From positions 793,160 through 857,159 of the forward strand of contig NZ_FOWW01000002.1 of assembly GCF_900115565.1 (NCBI RefSeq): 64,000 nt of DNA, written 5' to 3'. Below the pieces are notes generated by a model. That model did not search any database, had not been told where the DNA came from, and worked only from the letters and a program-made list of their open reading frames with translations. This document shows positions 18,737 through 26,325 of this stretch, piece by piece. Within the stretch, counting starts at the first letter, position 1. Every line of letters begins with the position of its first letter. The stretch comes from Amycolatopsis arida (GTDB taxonomy: Bacteria; Actinomycetota; Actinomycetes; Mycobacteriales; Pseudonocardiaceae). The translations under genes were made by a program, and so were the position numbers.

Positions 18737-19291
18737 TCAGCCGCCGGAGGCCCGTGGCGCCAGCGGCCCGATCCGGTAGAGGTCCTCCGGCTCGTGCTCG
18801 TCCGGGAAGTCCGCGGCGGCGAACAGCGGGGTGCGCGTGAGGTCGGCCGACCAGCGCTTGGCGAACGACTCGAACAGCCGGATCGATGCCTCGTTGTCCG
18901 GGGTGATCGTGGTGTCGAGGAAGCGCACCCCGCCGGGGGCACCGTTCACCAGCGGGGTGAACAGCGCGTCCAGCAGCCGCCCGGCGAGCCCGTGGCCCCG
19001 CTGCGAGGAGTCCACCGCGACCTGCCACACCAGCAGGGCGTCCAGCGCGGTGGGTCGGCGGTAGCCGATGACGAACCCGACCGGCTCGCCGTCCACCCGC
19101 GCGACCACCGAGGTGTCGGCGAAGTCCTGGCACCACAACAGGTAGGCATACGACGAGTTCAGGTCGAGCTTTCGCGAATCGCGCGCGATTCGCCAGAGTG
19201 CGGCGCCGTCGGACTTGGCAGGGTTTTCGATCACCACGTGGCCGGCCGTCGCATTGTCGCCGTTGGCACGCTGGATGTGCTTTCCGGACAT
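18737..19291 (-). CDS. ectA: diaminobutyrate acetyltransferase
   Basis: GNAT-fold enzyme that acetylates L-2,4-diaminobutyrate, the first committed ectoine step after EctB. The 184-aa product has [20 protein letters not shown], the acetyl-CoA loop [17 protein letters not shown], and [20 protein letters not shown]. The ATG at 19291 has a weak ribosome site. It heads the operon, so the osmotic promoter must lie in 19292-19450, where a 13-nt palindrome GTGCTATAAGCAC occurs at 19421. Confidence 0.94.
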   Translation of the reverse strand: MSGKHIQRANGDNATAGHVVIENPAKSDGAALWRIARDSRKLDLNSSYAYLLWCQDFADTSVVARVDGEPVGFVIGYRRPTALDALLVWQVAVDSSQRGHGLAGRLLDALFTPLVNGAPGGVRFLDTTITPDNEASIRLFESFAKRWSADLTRTPLFAAADFPDEHEPEDLYRIGPLAPRASGG

Positions 19292-19955
19292 ATCAATGCA
19301 ACCTAACAGAACTGTTTGCCCAGCTCAGCTCCTGGGTACGCGGAGCAAGCGCGTCACCAGCGACGATGAGAAAACACCTGTGAGAATGACAACAGTAACC
19401 TGGCGATCATGCCGGGCGGCGTGCTATAAGCACAGCGCGACCGGCCGCCGCGCCGGTCGTCCACCTCCAGTCCCCTGACCAGCACGGAGGCTCGTCACCT
19501 CGTTCACGGTAGTGGCGAGCGGAAGGATCCGCGAGAGGACGGGCGGGCGAATCTCACCGACCCGGTCCGCGGCCCGGTGACGACGGAGCGTCACGAGTTC
19601 CACCCTCCAGCCGGGGGACCCAAGTCCACCCCCGGCCGGCGAATTGTGATCCAGCCGTCATCGGGAAGTCATCGGGAGGTCACCGGGAAAAGTGACCCCG
19701 GCCTCAATTCCGCATATTCGCCGAAACATTTCCGGCGAGACCCCGCTCACGGGTGCGGCCGGGCGCCGCGGAAAACCTTGTCGCCGCGCCCTTCGGGCCG
19801 TGCGTGGCGATCCCCACGAGGTCGAGCCGGTTCCGCGGGACGGCCCGACACGTCCACCGGCACCTCGGCACCGGCCCGGGCCGCTACGCCCGCCGCCCGA
19901 GCGGTGACCTATCGTAATATCGCGCCTCCAGTCCGTCGGCTCGTGGCTCGACGGC
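19292..19955. other. intergenic region with ect promoter side and short repeats
   Basis: No convincing gene. It holds the ectA upstream region with palindrome GTGCTATAAGCAC at 19421-19433, a hairpin at 19438-19459, and three direct repeats of the form TCAYCGGGA at about 19661, 19671 and 19681. Whether these bind a regulator is unknown. Confidence 0.5.
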
Positions 19956-20535
19956 GTGGTCGTGCTGATCGTGGCCCCGGTGGCGATCGTGGTGCTGGTC
20001 CCCGTGCTGGTCGCGGTCGCCCGGCCCGGCCATCGCGCCCGCACCGCGCGGGCGGCCCTCCCGCCCGTCCTCACCGGACTGTTCAGCACGCCGCTGCTGG
20101 TCGTGGTCGCCCTGCCGGTTCCAGGCGTGACGCCCGCGCTGGACCACCTCGTCGCCGGGCTCAGCCAGGGCGCACTCCGTGTTCCACTGGTGACGCTGGC
20201 CGTCGAGGACACCCACCCGATGCTGGTGCTGGGCCTGCTCTGGATGCTCTCGTTCTTCGTCGCGGTGGCCTGTCTCACCCAGCGCAACGGGTTGTGCGCC
20301 CGCCAGGACAACGACCTGGTGCGGCTCATCGCACCGCTGTTGAGCGTATGGGGCGACCTGGCTGATCGCGTGGACCAAGCTCAGTGCCCCGGAGCCGGAC
20401 CTCGCGGGACTGCAACCGTGGCAGTTCATCCTGTCCACGCTCGCGACCCCGGCCACCGTCACCGTCCTGGCCGTGGGGGAGATCCGGAAGTTGCGCGCCG
20501 AGGGCCTGCGGTTCCGCGAACGCCTGCCGGCCTGA
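19956..20535 (+). pseudogene. frameshifted multi-helix membrane protein
   Basis: The first frame encodes hydrophobic helices (VVVLIVAPVAIVVLVPVLVA, LLWMLSFFVAVACL) and runs to NDLVRLIAPLLSVWG at about 20352. After that, the sensible protein continues one frame over as TWLIAWTKLSAPEPDLAGLQ, PWQFILSTLATPATVTVLAV and a stop at 20533. Codon bias is strong in both parts. A one- or two-base indel near 20353 therefore broke a once intact gene of about 195 codons. The family is not recognised. Confidence 0.5.
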
Positions 20536-20584
20536 GCACGTGCGAAGGCCGACATCGGCGGGAAGCGCGTGCGAAGATGTCCGC

Positions 20585-21157
20585 ATGACGCCCAAGCTGC
20601 ACCTCACCGGGGACCCCGACACGGACACGCTGCTCGGCGAGGACCCGTTCGCCCTGCTCACCGGGATGCTGCTGGACCAGCAGATCGCGATGGAGGTCGC
20701 GTTCCAGGGGCCGCGCAAGATCGCCGAGCGGATGGGCGGGTTCGACGTCACCAGGATCGCCGAGGCCGACCCGGACGAGTTCGTCGAGCTGTGCGTCACC
20801 AAGCCGGCCATCCACCGGTACGGCGCCTCGATGGCGAAGCGGGTGCAGGCCCTCGCCCAGCACGTCGTCGAGCACTACGACGGCGACACCAGCGCCATCT
20901 GGACCAGGGGCAACCCGGACGGTCCCGGGGTGCTGAAGCGGCTCAAGGCGTTGCCCGGCTACGGCGAGCAGAAGGCCCGCATCTTCCTCGCGCTGCTCGG
21001 CAAGCAACTCGGCGTCCGGCCCGAGGGGTGGCGGGAGGCCGCGGGCGCCTACGGCGAGGAGGGGTCCCACCGGTCGATCGCCGACGTCACCGGCCCGGAC
21101 TCGCTGGCCGAGGTGCGCGCGTTCAAGAAGGCAGCCAAGTCCGCCGCGAAGAAGTAG
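20585..21157 (+). CDS. HhH-GPD family base-excision repair protein
   Basis: A 190-aa protein of the uncharacterised actinobacterial HhH-GPD family. It has GMLLDQQIAMEVAF, PAIHRYGASMAKRVQALAQH, the helix-hairpin-helix LKALPGYGEQKARIFLALLG (about 121-140) and SHRSIADV. Related glycosylases excise damaged bases, but the substrate of this subgroup is unknown. The ATG at 20585 is preferred; the longer frame upstream overlaps the broken membrane gene. The C-terminus is lysine/alanine-rich (KKAAKSAAKK), which may aid DNA binding. Confidence 0.85.
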   Translation: MTPKLHLTGDPDTDTLLGEDPFALLTGMLLDQQIAMEVAFQGPRKIAERMGGFDVTRIAEADPDEFVELCVTKPAIHRYGASMAKRVQALAQHVVEHYDGDTSAIWTRGNPDGPGVLKRLKALPGYGEQKARIFLALLGKQLGVRPEGWREAAGAYGEEGSHRSIADVTGPDSLAEVRAFKKAAKSAAKK

Positions 21158-21223
21158 CTCGTCGATCCGGCCGGCCTTCTTCGTGTAGCTGGTGAGGAGT
21201 TCCTGGCGAAGGAGGTCACCGGC

Positions 21224-21649
21224 ATGACGTTCACTGATCAGGAGTTGGCGTTCCTGCGCGGCCAACCGCTCGCGCGCCTCGCGACCGTCTCCCCCGAGGG
21301 GCAGCCCGACGTGGTCCCGGTCGCGGTCGAGTACGACGGCACCCACTTCTGGGTCGGCGGCCCCGGCTCGGGCGTCACCCGCACCCGCAAGTTCCGCAAC
21401 GTTCGGGCCGGCAACGGCAAGGTGTCACTGGTCTTCGACGACATGGTGTCGTTCGAGCCGTTCGTCGCGCGGGGCCTGCGGATCTACGGCCGCGCCGAGC
21501 ACCCCTTCGAGCGCACCGGCGTGATCGGACCCGGGGTGTACATGCGGATCACGCCGACCGTCTCGTGGAGCTGGAACCTGGAGGGTGAACCGGTCGGCGA
21601 CACCTGGTACGAACCAAGGCGGACCGTCCACTCGGATGCGACCTCCTGA
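21224..21649 (+). CDS. PPOX-class F420-dependent oxidoreductase
   Basis: A 141-aa split-barrel flavin/F420 protein. Family signatures are LARLATVSPEGQPDVVPV at the N-terminus, FWVGGPGSGVTRTRKFRNV, VSLVFDDMV and the C-terminal RITPTVSWSWNLEG with a tryptophan-rich substrate wall. It probably reduces small electrophiles or cofactor-like molecules with F420H2. AAGGAGG lies 8 nt before the ATG. It converges with the Abi-alpha gene across a 21-bp-period repeat cluster. Confidence 0.85.
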   Translation: MTFTDQELAFLRGQPLARLATVSPEGQPDVVPVAVEYDGTHFWVGGPGSGVTRTRKFRNVRAGNGKVSLVFDDMVSFEPFVARGLRIYGRAEHPFERTGVIGPGVYMRITPTVSWSWNLEGEPVGDTWYEPRRTVHSDATS

Positions 21650-21655
21650 ACGGGC

Positions 21656-21724
21656 GTCGTGGACGGCCAACCCGGCGACGCGGACGGCGGACACGGCGAC
21701 GGGAACGGCAAACACGATGTCGTG
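21656..21724. repeat. 21-bp-period repeat cluster B
   Basis: Three diverged units at 21-nt spacing (cores ggCCAACCCGGCGACGC, GGCGGACACGGCGACGG and GGCAAACACGATGTCGT) fill the junction of two converging genes. They resemble the GGCGAACACGGCGACGC-type units of cluster A. Confidence 0.65.
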
Positions 21725-21740
21725 GGCGCTCGGGCGTGGG

Positions 21741-22535
21741 TCAGGCGGGATGGGGGCCGGCCGGGTCGCAGGCCTGCCAGAAGCGCAGCCCGAACGGGGA
21801 GATCCGCAGCGTGCCGCGCGCCAGCTTCGCCCGGCGGGCCATCCCCTCGGCCCTGCGGACCACCTCGTCGGTGCGCAGGATGTCGTACTGCGCGGCGAGC
21901 TCCGCCGACTCCGCACCGGCCTCGGCCAGCCCGAACGTGATCAGCCGGCTCACGTAGACCGGCACGTGGTCGGGCAGCGACACCCCGGCCGCCGTACCCA
22001 CGGTGGACGCGTGCCGCACCACCGGCCGGCCCGCGCCGCCGAGCCCGCCCCGCTCAACCACGTCGAGCAGCGGGAACGAGCCGCCGGCCGACAGCGCGGC
22101 GAGGATGCGCGCCTCGTCGGGGGTGAGCTGCCGCAGGATCACGGCGTACAGGTACTCCCTGGCCCGCTCCCTGCCGAGCTCCACCGACCGGCCGAGCAGC
22201 TCGGCCATCGCGGCCCGCAGCGGCTCGACCGCGGGTACCACGGCCACGCCCGGCTCCTGCCCGGCACCGCCCAGCTCACCGCCCGCGGACGCCTGGGTGA
22301 GCGCGACGTGGTACGGGTCGTCGACATCGTCGAGCCGGCGCCGCAGCTCGGTGAACGCCAGCCGCTCCAGCGAGCGCAGCCCGCGCTCGGCCGCCCGCGC
22401 GCCGGGCAGCCGGCGACCGAGCGACCAGCCGGTTCGTGCGGCCCAGCCGGCCATCCGGCCGGCCCGCCCGGTCAACCCGGGGTCGTCGCCGGTCCGCGGG
22501 TGGCCCACCTCGGATGTCCGGTCGTCCGACGTCAC
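21741..22535 (-). CDS. Abi-alpha / DUF4393-like protein
   Basis: A 264-aa protein resembling the Abi-alpha family, named for abortive phage infection, although most members are untested. Seen features: LRSLERLAFTELRRRLDDVD, LYAVILRQLTPDEARILAAL, a helical middle, and a C-terminal LRISPFGLRFWQACDP that looks like the winged-helix tail of this family. There is no signal peptide. It lies upstream of the LapA-like gene in the same direction but with a separate start. A role in phage defence is only suggested by family name. Confidence 0.55.
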   Translation of the reverse strand: MTSDDRTSEVGHPRTGDDPGLTGRAGRMAGWAARTGWSLGRRLPGARAAERGLRSLERLAFTELRRRLDDVDDPYHVALTQASAGGELGGAGQEPGVAVVPAVEPLRAAMAELLGRSVELGRERAREYLYAVILRQLTPDEARILAALSAGGSFPLLDVVERGGLGGAGRPVVRHASTVGTAAGVSLPDHVPVYVSRLITFGLAEAGAESAELAAQYDILRTDEVVRRAEGMARRAKLARGTLRISPFGLRFWQACDPAGPHPA

Positions 22536-22593
22536 GCCTGCCTCCTCACGCCGACCCGGATGCTATCCGGCGGCGCGGGTGGACGGGCGGGAC

Positions 22594-22971
22594 TCAGCGC
22601 GCCTGGCGTCGCGCGGCCTTGGTCTCCTTGCGCAGCTGCATGATCCGCGCCCCGCCGATCAGCGCCACCAGCAGGCCGCCGGCGATCGCGGAGAACAACA
22701 TCGCCACGGCGAGCGGCAGGCTGCCGGACAGCCCGAGGAAGTGCACGGTGGCCGGGTTGAGGTTCTGCAGGATGAACACCAGCAGGACGATCAACACGAC
22801 CATCGCGACGATCACCGCGACCCAGGCACCGCTGATCCGGCTGCGCTGGGCCGGCGCGGCCGCGGAGTCGTCGGTGGTGTCCGGGGTACGAGGTGGTTCG
22901 CCCGGCTCGGGTGCGGCGGGCTCGCCGCCGGCACCGGCCTGCGACCACTTGTGGCCTTCCGCGTGTGTCAT
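22594..22971 (-). CDS. LapA-domain (DUF1049) membrane protein
   Basis: A 125-aa protein with a Pro/Glu-rich cytoplasmic N-terminus, two close membrane helices (WVAVIVAMVVLIVLLVFILQ, and AVAMLFSAIAGGLLVALIGG) and a basic C-terminal tail (LRKETKAARRQAR). The LapA motif LQNLNPATVHFLG lies between the helices. LapA/YciS proteins assist envelope lipid homeostasis in Gram-negatives; the role in actinomycetes is unknown. The start at 22971 (MTHAEGHKW) is chosen over an upstream ATG. Confidence 0.75.
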   Translation of the reverse strand: MTHAEGHKWSQAGAGGEPAAPEPGEPPRTPDTTDDSAAAPAQRSRISGAWVAVIVAMVVLIVLLVFILQNLNPATVHFLGLSGSLPLAVAMLFSAIAGGLLVALIGGARIMQLRKETKAARRQAR

Positions 22972-23030
22972 GTGCCAATTGTCCGCCGGAGCAGCGACAC
23001 CCGCAGCTTGGGCGTCTCTTCGGGTGAGGC

Positions 23031-23633
23031 TCAGCGCAGCCACTCGGCGGCGGCGTGCACGGCGTCCGGCGTGACCTGGTGACCGCCCGGATGCCGGTGG
23101 ATGGTGACGTCGGCGCCCCGCTCCCGCAGGTCGGCCACCAGCCGCTCGGCCGACGGCAGCGGTGCCATCGGATCGCGCTCGCCGCCCGCGAGGAACACCC
23201 GGGAGCCGCCGAGGTCGTGCCGCGGCGGATCGGGCACCGGGGACATCGCGGCGAACAGCACGGCCTCGCGCAGCGCGTCGGGATGCAGCAGCGTCACCGC
23301 GGCGGCGATGTTGGCGCCGTTGGAGAACCCGACGGCCACCAGCCGCCGCCCGGCCAGCCCGTACCGGTCACGCGCGGCGTGGACGAACTCGGCCAGCTCG
23401 CCGGCCCTCGCGATCACGTCGGCGGTGTCGAACACGCCCTCCGCGTGCCGGCGGAACCACCGGCGGGCGCCGTGCTCGCGCACCGGACCGGCCGGCGCGA
23501 GCAGCGGGGAGCCCGGGCTCAGCCGCGTGCCGAGGCCGACCAGGTCGTCCGGGCCGCCGCCGGTGCCGTGCAACAGCAGCAGCACCGGGGCGTCCGGCCT
23601 GCCGTCGTGGAACCGGTGCTCCAGCCCGGTCAT
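23031..23633 (-). CDS. carboxylesterase/phospholipase-type hydrolase, MhqD-like
   Basis: A 200-aa alpha/beta hydrolase. The oxyanion region is LLLLHGTGGGPDDL (about 18-31), the nucleophile elbow VGFSNGANIA (Ser about 103), the acid in AGGERDPMAPL and the catalytic His in HPGGHQVTP. It overlaps the ring-cleaving dioxygenase gene by 4 nt (ATGA). In Bacillus the equivalent mhqD and mhqO are induced by quinones and controlled by the MarR protein MhqR. The same three-gene set here, with a divergent MarR, supports a quinone-detoxification role. Confidence 0.8.
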   Translation of the reverse strand: MTGLEHRFHDGRPDAPVLLLLHGTGGGPDDLVGLGTRLSPGSPLLAPAGPVREHGARRWFRRHAEGVFDTADVIARAGELAEFVHAARDRYGLAGRRLVAVGFSNGANIAAAVTLLHPDALREAVLFAAMSPVPDPPRHDLGGSRVFLAGGERDPMAPLPSAERLVADLRERGADVTIHRHPGGHQVTPDAVHAAAEWLR

Positions 23634-24595
23634 GCTCGTTCCAGGTCGTTCTCGGCGGGCACGTCCAGCTTCGGCAGCACCGCCTCGATCTGCTCGCGGT
23701 GGGGCTCCAGCCACGGTGGCAGCTTCAGCGCCCGGCCGAGCTCGAGCAGCGGCTCGTCGATCTGGAAGCCCGGCTCGTCGGTGGCGATCTCCAGCAGTGT
23801 GCCACCCGGCTCGCGGAAGTAGATCGAGCGGAAGTACTGGCGGTCCATAATGGACGTGACGCCGACCCCGCGGCCCAGCAGCTCGTCCCGCCACGCCGCC
23901 TGGGTCGGCTCGTCCGGGGCGCGCCAGGCGACGTGGTGGACGGTGCCGGCCGCGACCAGCCCGCGTGGGGCGTCGGGGGTGACCAGGACGTCGACCGTGG
24001 CGCCGGGGCCGCCCTCGCCGGCGGCGAACCGGAAGCGGTCGCCCTCCTCGCCGGCGAGCCGCAGGCCGAGGTCCTCGGTGAGCATGCCGGCGGTCGCGTC
24101 CTCGCGGGTCACCGACAGGGTCACCGAGTGCAGCCCGCGGATCGCGTGCTCGGCCGGCACGTGGCCGTTGTCCCACGGGCTACGGGGATCGCCCTGCGGG
24201 TGGGCCACCAGGGCGAGCTCCAGTCCGTCCGGGTCGGAGAAGGTCAGGACGTTCTCGCCATCCCGCTCGACCACCGGGCCGACGTCGACGCCGGCGGCGG
24301 TGAGGTGGTCGCGCCACCAGCCGATGGAGGGCGCGGGCACGGAGAAGGCGGTGGTGGTCGCCTGGCCGGTGCCGCGGCGGCCGGTGGGCGCGTCGGGCCA
24401 GGGGAAGAAGGTCAGCAGGGTACCCGGCCTGCCGGACTCGTCGCCGTAGTAGAGGTGGTAGGTACCGGGGTCGTCGAAGTTGACGGTGGTCTTCACCAGG
24501 CGCAGGCCCAGGGCGCGCAGGTAGAAGTCGGCGTTGCGCCGCGGGTCGCCGCCGATGGCGGTGACGTGGTGCAGCCCGCTGGTCTGGAAGGGCAT
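23630..24595 (-). CDS. VOC-family ring-cleaving dioxygenase, MhqO-like
   Basis: A 321-aa protein of two glyoxalase/VOC modules that resembles hydroquinone-specific extradiol dioxygenases. Putative metal ligands lie in SGLHHVTAIGGD (His, N-terminus), HHVAWRAPDE (His, about 220) and FREPGGTLLEI (Glu, about 270). It is coupled to the downstream hydrolase. The start at 24595 is about 50 nt from a perfect palindrome (24647-24662) that is probably bound by the divergent MarR protein. Confidence 0.82.
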   Translation of the reverse strand: MPFQTSGLHHVTAIGGDPRRNADFYLRALGLRLVKTTVNFDDPGTYHLYYGDESGRPGTLLTFFPWPDAPTGRRGTGQATTTAFSVPAPSIGWWRDHLTAAGVDVGPVVERDGENVLTFSDPDGLELALVAHPQGDPRSPWDNGHVPAEHAIRGLHSVTLSVTREDATAGMLTEDLGLRLAGEEGDRFRFAAGEGGPGATVDVLVTPDAPRGLVAAGTVHHVAWRAPDEPTQAAWRDELLGRGVGVTSIMDRQYFRSIYFREPGGTLLEIATDEPGFQIDEPLLELGRALKLPPWLEPHREQIEAVLPKLDVPAENDLERA

Positions 24596-24646
24596 GACGT
24601 CTCCGTTCTCCGTTCGGAGCTCATGGGTTCAACGTAACCCTCAGAC

Positions 24647-24662
24647 ATCTTGCGTGCAAGAT
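24647..24662. promoter_or_regulatory. MarR operator between mhq-like genes
   Basis: Perfect inverted repeat ATCTTGC-GT-GCAAGAT in the divergent promoter. Its size and symmetry fit a MarR dimer. On the plus strand a TACACT -10-like box at 24686-24691 follows, which would place the mRNA start at or near the marR GTG. Confidence 0.75.
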
Positions 24663-24697
24663 TTATTCCCGCGAGAGTTCTTCGGTACACTGGCGCC

Positions 24698-25156
24698 GTG
24701 CCCGACCCCTACACCGACGACGACGAGATCGTGACCTGGTGGGGCCTGGTGATCGAGGGTTACCTGGCCACGCAGGACCGGCTGATGGGCGAGATCGCCG
24801 AGCGCTTCGGGCTCGCCCCCGCGTCGTTCGACATCCTGCTCCGGCTGGTCCGCTCGCCGGAGCGGCGGATGCCGATGACGCGGCTGGCCCACGAGGCGGC
24901 GCTGTCCAGCGGCGGGTTCACCAAGGTGGCCGACCGGCTGGTGGCCGCGGGGCTGATCTGCCGGGTGCCGAGCCCGGACGATCGCAGGGTCACGTTCGTG
25001 ACACTCACCGACCACGGCCGTGACATCGCCGACCGCGCGCGGAAGGCGTGCGCCGAGATCCTGCGTCACCGGGTGCTCGACCCGCTGGGCCCCGAGGCGT
25101 CCGCCGCACTGGCCGACGCCATGCGCACCCTCCGCGAGGCCAACGGCCAGAGCTGA
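24698..25156 (+). CDS. MarR-family regulator, MhqR-like
   Basis: A 152-aa winged-helix regulator: FDILLRLVRSPERRMPMTRL (dimer helix and wing helix 1), ALSSGGFTKVADRLVAAGLI (recognition helix), and CRVPSPDDRRVTFVTLTDHG (wing). It is divergent from the MhqO/MhqD pair and probably represses them and itself through the palindrome at 24647. The GTG at 24698 has no ribosome site, and a -10-like TACACT ends 6 nt upstream. The mRNA is probably leaderless. Electrophile or quinone sensing is inference from context. Confidence 0.82.
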   Translation: MPDPYTDDDEIVTWWGLVIEGYLATQDRLMGEIAERFGLAPASFDILLRLVRSPERRMPMTRLAHEAALSSGGFTKVADRLVAAGLICRVPSPDDRRVTFVTLTDHGRDIADRARKACAEILRHRVLDPLGPEASAALADAMRTLREANGQS

Positions 25157-25162
25157 CCGCGA

Positions 25163-25558
25163 TCACTCCCGGAGGTCGCGAACCGTACAGCCCAGCCCGG
25201 GGATCCGGGCGATCTTGCTGTCGAGAGTGACCAGATCGGCGTCGAGTGACTCGGCCAGCGCGACGTAGGCGGCGCCGTAGGGCCCCATGTTGTGCCGCAG
25301 CTCCCAGATCCGTGGCAGCAGGGGTACGTGGTCGTACCGCCTCAGCTTGACAATGCCGAGCAGGTCCAGCGCCCGCCGCGCCTCGTCGGCGGGCAGCTTG
25401 CCACCGAGGACCAGGCCGCGCAGGGTAGACGCGCGCTCGAGGTCGACGGCATGTGGTGCGGCGAGCCGCTCGCCGATCGAGACAGTGCGTACCTTCTCCG
25501 CAAGTGCGTCGGCGCCGACCAGGAAGGTCACCAGAGCCGACGTGTCCAGGACGATCAA
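25163..25558 (-). CDS. vapC: VapC-type PIN-domain ribonuclease toxin
   Basis: A 131-aa PIN-domain protein with the acidic catalytic set: MIVLDTSALVTFL (first Asp), VDLERASTLRGLV (Glu), YGAAYVALAESLDADLVTLD (two Asp). VapC toxins cut tRNA or rRNA. The start is TTG at 25558, overlapping the stop of a vapB remnant as in intact vapBC operons. Because the antitoxin is beheaded, this toxin is either neutralised in trans or is weakly active or silent. No inactivating change in the PIN motifs is visible. Confidence 0.82.
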   Translation of the reverse strand: MIVLDTSALVTFLVGADALAEKVRTVSIGERLAAPHAVDLERASTLRGLVLGGKLPADEARRALDLLGIVKLRRYDHVPLLPRIWELRHNMGPYGAAYVALAESLDADLVTLDSKIARIPGLGCTVRDLRE

Positions 25559-25659
25559 GCGCGCGCCTCGCGGATCTCGGCGATCGCGTCCACGACATCG
25601 TCGGCCGTGACCTCGGCACGCGAGGCAATCGTCCGCGCCCGCTCCGCGGCTTCCTTGGG
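25555..25659 (-). pseudogene. vapB antitoxin remnant (N-terminal DNA-binding half lost)
   Basis: Thirty-four codons (PKEAAERARTIASRAEVTAD, then DVVDAIAEIREARA) end in a TGA overlapping the vapC start. This resembles the toxin-binding tail of VapB antitoxins. The frame has no ATG, GTG or TTG near its beginning, and directly upstream is the stop codon of the response-regulator gene, in the same frame. A deletion that removed the N-terminal half and placed the remnant next to that gene explains this. Confidence 0.6.
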
Positions 25660-26325
25660 TCAGTCGAGCCAGCCGGGGGTGATCATGGCCGACTCGTAGG
25701 CCATGATCACCAGTTGCGCGCGGTCCCGGACGTCCAACTTGGTCATGATGCGGCTGACGTGGGTCTTCGCGGTGGCCGGGGAGAGAACGAGGCGCTCGGC
25801 GATCTCGTCGTTCGACAGACCCTCCGCCACCAGCGTCATCACCTCGCGCTCCCGGTCGGTCAGCGCGTTCAGCCGCGGGCTCGGCGCCGGCCGACTCACC
25901 CGACCGGCGAACTCGGCGATCAGCCGCCGCGTCACCGACGGCGCCAGCAGGGCGTCCCCGCGCGCCACCACGCGCACCGCGTGGATCAGCTCCACCGGCT
26001 CGGTGTCCTTCACCAGGAACCCGCTCGCCCCGGCGCGCAGCGCGCCGTAGACGTAGTCGTCCACGTCGTAGGTGGTGAGGATGACCACCCGGACGTCGGC
26101 CAACCGCGGGTCCGCCGCGATCCGCCGGGTCGCCTCCAGCCCGTCGACCTCCGGCATCTGCACGTCCATCAGCACCACGTCCGGCCGGTGCTCGCGGGCG
26201 AGCCCGCAGGCGTCGGCCCCGCCGGCGGCCTCGGCCACCACCGCGATGTCGTCCTCACCGTCCAGAATGGCCCGGAAACCGGCGCGGACCAGCGTCTGGT
26301 CGTCGGCCAGCAGCACCCGGATCAT
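25660..26325 (-). CDS. NarL/LuxR-family response regulator
   Basis: A 221-aa regulator. The receiver has the acidic pair LADDQ, phospho-acceptor Asp in VVLMDVQMPEVDG (about 54) and Lys in FLVKDTEP. The C-terminal LuxR helix-turn-helix reads LTDREREVMTLVAEGLSNDE and LVLSPATAKTHVSRIMTKLD. It overlaps the histidine kinase gene by 4 nt (ATGA), so the pair is a two-component system. Signal and targets are unknown. Confidence 0.9.
   Translation of the reverse strand: MIRVLLADDQTLVRAGFRAILDGEDDIAVVAEAAGGADACGLAREHRPDVVLMDVQMPEVDGLEATRRIAADPRLADVRVVILTTYDVDDYVYGALRAGASGFLVKDTEPVELIHAVRVVARGDALLAPSVTRRLIAEFAGRVSRPAPSPRLNALTDREREVMTLVAEGLSNDEIAERLVLSPATAKTHVSRIMTKLDVRDRAQLVIMAYESAMITPGWLD

Noticed and set aside
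19658-20329. Reverse-strand ORF opposite the broken membrane gene
   Set aside because: Ser/Arg/Thr-rich shadow without recognisable motifs. The plus-strand pieces look like membrane helices.
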